DNA of 64,000 nt. It comes from a virus. Within the stretch, counting starts at the first letter, position 1; each line of letters opens with the position of its first letter. The position numbers and the translations under genes are program-made. This document shows positions 58,831-64,000 of the stretch, piece by piece. Location: positions 1-64,000 of IMG/VR virus record IMGVR_UViG_3300028654_000015; one strand, 5' to 3'. Below the pieces are notes generated by a model. It saw only the letters and a list, made by a program, of their open reading frames with translations, had not been told where the DNA came from and did no database searches.

Positions 58831-59211
58831 ATGAAGTTAATAATAGCAGGTTCTAGAAATTATAATAATTATAATTTCATCAAAGAATCAGTTCAAAATA
58901 TAATGAGAGAGTCTTATAATTCTGGTATTGCATTACAGATCGAAAGTATAGTTTCTGGTGGTGCTAATGGTGTTGATAAATTAGGAGAACAGTTTGCTAA
59001 AGAATTCAATATACCATGTATTGTATTTCCTGCTAATTGGTCAAAACATGGTAAAGCGGCAGGACCAATAAGAAACAAAGAAATGGCAGAATTTGCAGAT
59101 ACATTGATAGCATTTCCAGATATGAAAAGTATTGGAACTATTAATATGATTACAACCATGAAAAATTTAAACAAAAAAGTATATGTAGTGGAAATTAAAG
59201 ATGTTAAATGA
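58831..59211 (+). CDS. SLOG-family (YspA-type) nucleotide-binding protein
   Basis: 126 residues. Rossmann-like SLOG features: LIIAGSRNY (3-11) at the first strand, SGGANGVDKLGE (42-53), and the later ADTLIAF strand. These domains sense or process nucleotide-derived ligands and are found in defence-related systems and phages. The gene overlaps the next by 11 bases. A role in sensing or blocking a signalling nucleotide is possible (inference). Confidence 0.75.
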   Translation: MKLIIAGSRNYNNYNFIKESVQNIMRESYNSGIALQIESIVSGGANGVDKLGEQFAKEFNIPCIVFPANWSKHGKAAGPIRNKEMAEFADTLIAFPDMKSIGTINMITTMKNLNKKVYVVEIKDVK

Positions 59212-59365
59212 CCTTGACGAGGAATTGATAAAATATTTGCTTCCAGATATGGAAATAAGAGAATATGCTATAAAACTAGCAAAAGAAGTTCTAGAAGAAA
59301 TACGACTAGATTCTATAAGAATAGAATCAAAGAAAGCATGGCAACAACATGAAAATGGAGATTGA
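59201..59365 (+). CDS. 54-residue helical protein
   Basis: ORF from ATG 59201 (overlaps the SLOG gene) to TGA 59363-59365 (overlaps the next gene by 17 bases). One long charged helix (REYAIKLAKEVLEEIRLDSIRIESKK), weakly similar to the helix in the next gene (SDEILAEINREVIRTI), and a final ENGD, echoing ENGE in that gene. Function unknown. Confidence 0.6.
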   Translation: MLNDLDEELIKYLLPDMEIREYAIKLAKEVLEEIRLDSIRIESKKAWQQHENGD

Positions 59366-59570
59366 ATCATATCAAGAACTACAAGCAATTCATGGATTAG
59401 ATGCACAAAATGAATTGGTGAAAATTCTTTCGGATGAAATTCTTGCAGAAATTAATAGAGAAGTAATTAGAACAATATATAATGAAGAAAGACATGAATA
59501 CTATTATGAATTTCAAAAACAAAAACGTAATGATATAATAATATGGTGTGATCATGAGAATGGAGAATGA
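59349..59570 (+). CDS. Free-standing fragment of the major capsid protein
   Basis: 73 residues. Residues 9-45 (QELQAIHGLDAQ...INREVIRTIYN) match gp23 residues 206-242 with 28 of 37 identical. The matching gp23 stretch is the conserved HGLDAxxEL segment of the capsid fold. The DNA has diverged strongly at synonymous sites, so the peptide has been kept by selection rather than copied recently. The rest is unrelated. It cannot form a capsid protein; a decoy, competitor or regulator of assembly is plausible (inference). Confidence 0.75.
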   Translation: MKMEIESYQELQAIHGLDAQNELVKILSDEILAEINREVIRTIYNEERHEYYYEFQKQKRNDIIIWCDHENGE

Positions 59571-59758
59571 GAATCCATAAAATTATAGACTATATAATGA
59601 GAAGGGCAAATGAAGCATCTTGTTTGGGACAAGAATTTAATAAAGATTTATTATTAGATATAGAATTGAGTAGATTTGATGAATATGCAAATGAATTATT
59701 AAATATATTATATGAAGAAATATCATACAATTGGTATACAAATCATATTGGAGAATAA
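59567..59758 (+). CDS. Hypothetical small acidic protein
   Basis: 63 residues, ATG 59567 overlaps the preceding TGA (ATGA). Helical, acidic (LLLDIELSRFDEYANELLNILYEEISYNW). No match to gp23 is seen. Ends just before uvsY. Function unknown. Confidence 0.6.
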   Translation: MRIHKIIDYIMRRANEASCLGQEFNKDLLLDIELSRFDEYANELLNILYEEISYNWYTNHIGE

Positions 59759-59760
59759 TA

Positions 59761-60198
59761 ATGGCTACCTTAGAAGAACTAGAAAATGAATGGTCTAAAG
59801 ATTGTAAGATAGATAGAACAAATCTAGATGGCGAATCTTTAAAAATACCGGAACTTCACAATAAGTACTACAAACTCTATATAAGAGAACGTGTACAATT
59901 CAAACAAGATGAATTCACTTTAGATGAATTCCTAAAAACAAAAACTCAGTATTACCAAGGTAAACTAGATAAACAAACTCTAGATGAAAATAAGTGGGAA
60001 CCATTTGATTTGATACTAATAAAACAAGATTTAGATCTATATCTAGATGCAGATAAAGATATAATCAAAAGAAAATTGAAAATGCATCTTCAAAAAGAAA
60101 AAGTAGAATTTCTTGAGAGTATAATCAAAACAATCAATAATAGATCCTTTATTATTCGTGATGCTCTCGAATTTATTAAGTTTTCTAGTGGCAAATAA
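59761..60198 (+). CDS. uvsY: Recombination mediator UvsY
   Basis: 145 residues from ATG 59761, which has GGAGAA upstream; an in-frame TTG at 59731 is ignored. T4 UvsY is 137. The N-terminal LEELENEWSKDCKIDRTNL, the YYQGKLDKQ stretch and the C-terminal INNRSFIIRDALEFIKFSSGK match the UvsY layout. It loads UvsX recombinase onto gp32-covered single-stranded DNA for recombination-dependent replication. Next to uvsW. Confidence 0.85.
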   Translation: MATLEELENEWSKDCKIDRTNLDGESLKIPELHNKYYKLYIRERVQFKQDEFTLDEFLKTKTQYYQGKLDKQTLDENKWEPFDLILIKQDLDLYLDADKDIIKRKLKMHLQKEKVEFLESIIKTINNRSFIIRDALEFIKFSSGK

Positions 60199-60242
60199 CA
60201 TCATTTCCAATCTTCTAAATATTGTTGTAGATATATTACAAC

Positions 60243-61742
60243 ATGAAAGAAGAATTGACAGAAGAAATAATTTGGATTCGTAAAAAGAACGAAGTTTATC
60301 TACAGGTAGATGCATCTCCTGGTATTCTTAGAGAGATGCAAGATCATTTCAAATTTAGAGTACCTGGATATCAATTTCATCCAGCATATAAACGTAGACA
60401 ATGGGATGGGTTTCTACGTATCTTTAATACATATGATGGTACTTTATTTCTTGGTTTGATAAATCGACTAGAAGAGTTTTGTAAAACTAGAAATTATAAA
60501 GTAATAATTGAAAAAGAAGTTACAGATAGAGTACTAGCATTTACTCAAGAAGATGCAAAAAACTATTCTTTAACTTTAAAGTTGCCATTCGAACTAAGAG
60601 AAGATCAATTAAAAATCATACATCATTGTATAGTAAATAATAGAGCATTAATTTTATCACCAACTTCATCTGGTAAATCAGCATTAATATATTCACTTGC
60701 AAGATGGTATCATGAAAAAACATTAATTATAGTACCAACATTAGATCTAATATCTCAGACATATGACATGTTTAAAACTTATTCAAAAGATAATAAATTT
60801 GATGTAGAAAAAAATATGCATACTATTTTCTCTGGTCAAGATAAAGATAGTAAAAAACAAATTTTCTTAAGTACCTGGCAAAGTATTCATAAAATGTCAA
60901 AGAAATGGTTTGACCAATTCAATCTTGTTATATTCGATGAAGCACATACAGCACAAGCAAATTGTATTAAAGATATAATGATAAAATTAGAAAATTGCAA
61001 ATATAGATTTGGTCTTACTGGTACATTAGATGGTAGTAAATGTCATGAAATGGTATTATCTGGTTTATTTGGTGAAATATTCTCTGGTTCTACTTCTAGT
61101 GAATTAATGAAGAAAAAGGTTATATCAGATCTACAAATAAATTGTTTAATACTTGAATATTCAGAAGCAGAAAGAAAACAAGTTAAAGAATTAAAATATC
61201 ATGAAGAAATAAAGTTTTTAACACTACATTCAAAAAGAAATAAGTTTATAAAAAACTTAGCAATAAGTATGAAAAATAATACTCTCGTTCTTTTTCAATA
61301 TATCGAACATGGTAAGACATTATTTGAATTAATAAAAGAAGAATTAAAGAAAACAGACCCAAAAAGAAGAGTTTTCTTCATTGCAGGTGAAATTGAAAAA
61401 GATGTTAGAGAAAAGGTAAGACTTCTAACAGAAAAAGAAAAGAATGCTATTATAGTTGCAAGTGTTGCAATATACAGTACTGGTATTAATATTAGAAATT
61501 TAAAAACTCTTATATTTGCATCTCCTACAAAATCTCGAATTAGAACACTACAATCTATAGGTAGAACGCTAAGAATAGGGGATGAATCATCAGAAGCAAT
61601 TATGTACGATATAGTAGATGATCTTACATATAAATCTCACCAAAATTTTGCAACAACTCATTTCTTAGCAAGAGCAAAAATATATAAAAGTGAGAAATAT
61701 CCATTCAAAATCAAAAAAATAATACTAACAAAAGACAAATAA
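60243..61742 (+). CDS. uvsW: Recombination helicase UvsW
   Basis: 499 residues, T4 UvsW 503. N-terminal domain EMQDHFKFRVPGYQFHPAYKRRQWDGFLRIFN is diagnostic; Walker A PTSSGKS (140-146); DEAH (232-235); LTGTL motif III; and motif VI QSIGRTLRIG. A superfamily-2 helicase that remodels forks and branches and removes R-loops. TATATT at 60232-60237 lies six bases before the ATG, so its start may also be leaderless. Confidence 0.95.
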   Translation: MKEELTEEIIWIRKKNEVYLQVDASPGILREMQDHFKFRVPGYQFHPAYKRRQWDGFLRIFNTYDGTLFLGLINRLEEFCKTRNYKVIIEKEVTDRVLAFTQEDAKNYSLTLKLPFELREDQLKIIHHCIVNNRALILSPTSSGKSALIYSLARWYHEKTLIIVPTLDLISQTYDMFKTYSKDNKFDVEKNMHTIFSGQDKDSKKQIFLSTWQSIHKMSKKWFDQFNLVIFDEAHTAQANCIKDIMIKLENCKYRFGLTGTLDGSKCHEMVLSGLFGEIFSGSTSSELMKKKVISDLQINCLILEYSEAERKQVKELKYHEEIKFLTLHSKRNKFIKNLAISMKNNTLVLFQYIEHGKTLFELIKEELKKTDPKRRVFFIAGEIEKDVREKVRLLTEKEKNAIIVASVAIYSTGINIRNLKTLIFASPTKSRIRTLQSIGRTLRIGDESSEAIMYDIVDDLTYKSHQNFATTHFLARAKIYKSEKYPFKIKKIILTKDK

Positions 61743-61763
61743 ATATTAATATAAGGGTACATC

Positions 61764-62174
61764 ATGGCAGATATTAAAGTTATTAAACTATGTTCTGGTG
61801 AAGAAATAATTGGAGTAATAGAATTAAACAGTGAAAATCATGAGGAAACTCTTGTAAGAAATTCCATGAAAATTGTTTATGAATATGACGATAAAAAGAG
61901 GCCACATGTTTTTCTATATGATTGGATACCAGCAGCAGTAGATGAAGTATATCCAATCAAAAATGTATCTATGATGACTGCTCCGTTATCTCCACATGGC
62001 GATTTAGAAGATCTTTATGTTAAAATTTCCATAGAAAGAACTATAGAACATAACGAATTCGATAATACTGAATTAGATTCTATAGAAGATTTAGATGATG
62101 TGAGTAAATCCACAGAGGACCTCATTAAAAAGTTAATGAAAGATGATTTCGAAGATGATGACGATCTACAGTAG
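61764..62174 (+). CDS. Sm-like small protein
   Basis: 136 residues. IKLCSGEEIIGVIEL (6-20) with a later KNVSMMT strand resembles the small beta-barrel of Sm/Hfq-like proteins found after uvsW in aquatic T4-like phages. The C-terminal 40 residues are very acidic (EDLDDVSKSTEDL...DDFEDDDDLQ). An AATAAATA box (61738-61745) overlaps the uvsW stop, with AAGGG as RBS. RNA binding is suspected but unproven. Confidence 0.65.
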   Translation: MADIKVIKLCSGEEIIGVIELNSENHEETLVRNSMKIVYEYDDKKRPHVFLYDWIPAAVDEVYPIKNVSMMTAPLSPHGDLEDLYVKISIERTIEHNEFDNTELDSIEDLDDVSKSTEDLIKKLMKDDFEDDDDLQ

Positions 62175-62639
62175 AAATTCATCAAATTAATGCATTATAA
62201 AATCAATATGTTATAAACATATATTTCATAATTATTATAGTATCTGAACCTGGTATCATATTCTATATAAAACATACAAACCAAGCCAAATGAGGTAAAT
62301 GACAATTATTTTGATTGGAAGAAACTTTTTTCTAGAATATGCATTCTACTACCTGCCAATTTACTATTTCGAAGGGATAGATAGGATCTGAGAGTCCCTA
62401 ACAAACTCCTAACTGACTGTTATCCAGAACCTAATAGACAGTCTACAACTGTTCCAGAAAACATCCTAACGAAAACAAAAAACGGACTTAGTTCCGATCC
62501 TTAAAGTCAATCCAAACCATCCTCCTTCCTGTTTGTGATCTTGTGCGGTTGAGGGAAAACCATTTATTTTTTATGAATATATAAGAGGTATAATCCATTT
62601 GTTGTTATTATGTATATTTTATACTAGAATGATCGTTCT
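62175..62639. other. 465-base non-coding segment with palindromes and stem-loops
   Basis: No ORF longer than about 30 codons: a 30-residue hydrophobic one at 62299-62391 and a 10-residue one on the minus strand behind GGAAGGAGG. It contains a 17-base palindrome ATATGTT ATA AACATAT (62206-62222), a hairpin AGGGA/TCCCT (62373-62399), a second GACTGT/ACAGTC (62415-62443) and CGGA/TCCG (62483-62496) with a T-run on the minus side. Base composition from about 62370 to 62570 is more G+C-rich than surroundings. It may be an ncRNA, a replication origin or a control region. Confidence 0.5.
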
Positions 62640-62640
62640 A
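62625..62640. promoter_or_regulatory. Imperfect palindrome at the gp55 start
   Basis: TAGAATGATCGTTCTA: arms TAGAA/TTCTA around TGATCG, overlapping the A of the gp55 ATG, just behind TATACT (62620-62625). Could be an operator that controls gp55 synthesis. Confidence 0.35.
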
Positions 62641-63197
62641 TGAGTGAAGAAAAAGCGAAAAAAGTCCCCAAAGAAGAGAAACCTCATTACGTGGACAATA
62701 AAGAGTTTCTAAAGCATATGAAATTGCATATAAAAGCAGTTAGACATGCAAAAAAGAATAAACTTCCAATACCACCTATATCAGAGTACATAGGTACATG
62801 TATATTCAAGATAGCCCATAAAATAGCCAATAGACATAATTTTTCTAAGTATCCATTTAGAGAAGAAATGATTTCAGATGGTATAGAAAATACACTTCAA
62901 TATATTAATAATTTTAATCCAAGAAAATCTACAAATCCATATGGCTATGTGACACAAATTATATGGTTTGCTTTTGTAAGACGAATTCAAAAAGAAAAGA
63001 AATATCTTTATACAAAATTTAAGTTATTTGAAAGTAATGCTATAAATCAAATAACAGAAGTTGATATTGGAAAAGCAAATAACAAATATGGCAATGAATA
63101 TTCAGATTCAGTTATGAGAGATTTCGTAGAAAACTTTGAAAAAAGTAAATCCAACAAAGTAAGAACAAAAGAAAAAGATAAAAAGAAATCCAAATAA
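62640..63197 (+). CDS. gp55: Late transcription sigma factor gp55
   Basis: 185 residues, the same as T4 gp55. Conserved parts: ANRHNFSKYPFREEMISDGIENTLQYINNFNPRKSTNPYGYVTQIIWFAFVRRIQKEKK, the minimal sigma region 2 that reads the TATAAATA promoters of this window. The C-terminus is lysine-rich. A TATACT box lies 15 bases upstream of the ATG, with no Shine-Dalgarno. It is the link between early and late expression. Confidence 0.92.
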   Translation: MSEEKAKKVPKEEKPHYVDNKEFLKHMKLHIKAVRHAKKNKLPIPPISEYIGTCIFKIAHKIANRHNFSKYPFREEMISDGIENTLQYINNFNPRKSTNPYGYVTQIIWFAFVRRIQKEKKYLYTKFKLFESNAINQITEVDIGKANNKYGNEYSDSVMRDFVENFEKSKSNKVRTKEKDKKKSK

Positions 63198-63206
63198 TAT
63201 ATACAT

Positions 63207-63234
63207 TTGACTTTATAATGATAACCATTATACT
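63207..63234 (+). promoter_or_regulatory. Sigma70-type promoter, start codon at predicted transcription start
   Basis: TTGACT (63207-63212), 16 bases, TATACT (63229-63234); the expected start is 63241, the A of ATG. Third clear case of this arrangement. Confidence 0.5.
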
Positions 63235-63240
63235 ACCTAA

Positions 63241-63951
63241 ATGTCTAGATTTCATTATTATAGTAAAAGACCTTTCCGTATGCTCTCTGATATAGAGAGA
63301 TTTATTGCATATAGAACTTACGATAAGTACCATATAGTTAATACTGGTTTAGAACCATCATATTATGATATCAGTGAAAGACTTCTACACGCTAATTTCT
63401 CTTTATTAAAAGACTTTGTTGAATGCGAACTTGCAGGATTGCAACTTGCATTTGGTAATGATAAGAAAAAAATACCGATATCTTTTAAAATTAGAAGAAA
63501 GATGCCTGCTCTTATTGAGCGATTATTTTTACCAGAATTTAGATCTAGTTCTCTAGGCATTGATTATATCAATGCTCAAATAAAAATGTATAGCAAACCA
63601 ATAAAATATACAAGTAAAGATTGGAGAAATTCACATCTTAGAGTATGGAATGAAGTTTTTCTTCTTTATTTTTGGTGGGATTTTCGTCTAAATCAGAGAA
63701 AAGAACCAGAAGAACTTTCAGGTTTACATAAACTTTCAGAAAAAATAAGGGAAAAGTATGGTAAAGTTTATGAATTCAAAAAAGTGGAAGGTTCTACTAG
63801 TAGTGAAATGATTTTCGTTGGTGATAAAAAAGAAAGAAAACAATATGATCTATTAATTAGAAAATCTTGGAAAATTGAAGGTGAACAAAGAAAAGAAGAC
63901 GAAGATATGTTGGTTCGTTTAGTTAAAATTAGAGAATATCTCTGGACCTAA
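63241..63951 (+). CDS. Hypothetical protein, 236 residues
   Basis: A basic, soluble protein with many aromatic residues; SRFHYYSKRPFRMLSDIERFIAY at the start and RLLHANFSLLKDFVECELAGLQLAFG in the middle; WWDFRLNQRKEPEELSGLH near residue 150. No membrane segment. It is translated from an apparently leaderless start after gp55. The last ORF of the window; a similar protein occurs in other phages, but I cannot name a function. Confidence 0.75.
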   Translation: MSRFHYYSKRPFRMLSDIERFIAYRTYDKYHIVNTGLEPSYYDISERLLHANFSLLKDFVECELAGLQLAFGNDKKKIPISFKIRRKMPALIERLFLPEFRSSSLGIDYINAQIKMYSKPIKYTSKDWRNSHLRVWNEVFLLYFWWDFRLNQRKEPEELSGLHKLSEKIREKYGKVYEFKKVEGSTSSEMIFVGDKKERKQYDLLIRKSWKIEGEQRKEDEDMLVRLVKIREYLWT

Positions 63952-63992
63952 TATTATGTATGTTTGGGTTTATTTTTAATAAAAATACTATA

Positions 63993-64000
63993 ATGGATCC
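63993..64000 (+). CDS. Possible start of a further gene, cut by window end
   Basis: ATG GAT CC at 63993-64000, with TACTAT five bases ahead of it as at the other leaderless-type starts. Only two codons are visible, so this is weak. Confidence 0.25.

Noticed and set aside
62299-62391. A 30-residue hydrophobic ORF in the non-coding stretch
   Set aside because: GAGG is only three bases from the ATG, the ORF is very short and overlaps predicted structure; kept as a note only.
1-64000. tRNA genes
   Set aside because: GTTCGAAT-like strings (for example near 18210, 19660, 33170) lie inside structural genes and have no acceptor stem or cloverleaf around them.
1-64000. CRISPR array
   Set aside because: Repeats found (49741, 33939) are in-frame coding repeats of protein genes; there are no short repeats with unique spacers.
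1-64000. Genome-wide recoding of UGA as a sense codon
   Set aside because: Many small genes end cleanly in UGA with the next gene starting at once (ATGA overlaps), so UGA works as stop; only the single gp5 case needs explanation.

Overview
The window is part of the genome of a strictly lytic, A+T-rich, T4-superfamily myovirus. The diagnostic evidence is a nearly complete T4-order morphogenesis block on the plus strand: gp5, gp25, gp6, a gp7-position protein, gp8, fibres, gp13, gp14, gp15, gp16, gp17, gp18, gp19, gp20, a gp67-like core peptide, gp21, gp22, gp23. UvsY, UvsW and the late sigma factor gp55 follow. The style resembles aquatic 'exo-T-even' phages (cyanophage/pelagiphage type): a DUF4815 giant protein, glycine-rich beta modules in neck and baseplate proteins, and a second gp19-like tube protein. 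No host genes, integrase, repressor or tRNA genes are seen, so the host cannot be named.

Layout. 1-5.2 kb: tightly packed small early-type genes dominated by eleven paralogues that share a central LK[DE]xLY motif and a C-terminal YGNxW signature, interrupted by a four-gene minus-strand mini-operon (2190-3033). 5.2-10.8 kb: small accessory and nucleotide-metabolism genes (metallophosphoesterase, nucleotidyltransferase, dCMP-type deaminase, several zinc ribbons), ending in a minus-strand GNAT. 10.9-54.6 kb: late virion block, with perfect TATAAATA late promoters before gp25, gp18, an inserted virion gene, gp22 and gp23, and strong terminators after a tail fibre gene and after gp23. 54.6-64 kb: homing endonuclease, RNA ligase, gp19 paralogue, many small genes, uvsY, uvsW, an Sm-like protein, a non-coding stretch of 465 bases, gp55 and an unknown gene.

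How it works together. Sigma70-like promoters, several placing the start codon at the predicted transcription start, would drive early genes. Gp55 would then direct host RNA polymerase to the TATAAATA sites and switch on the head and tail genes. Gp16/gp17 package DNA through gp20, gp21 matures the gp22/gp23 prohead, gp18/gp19/gp15/gp13/gp14 build tail and neck, and gp5/gp25/gp6/gp8 and fibres build the baseplate. UvsY/UvsW support recombination-dependent replication.

Main points of interest: (1) gp5 is interrupted by one in-frame UGA exactly between two conserved parts; (2) the eleven-member YGNxW family; (3) a free-standing gene encoding a 37-residue piece of the major capsid protein; (4) a five-gene virion insertion between gp21 and gp22 carrying a 21-unit EAFG repeat protein whose repeat also occurs in a baseplate protein; (5) a non-coding segment with palindromes and stem-loops next to gp55.
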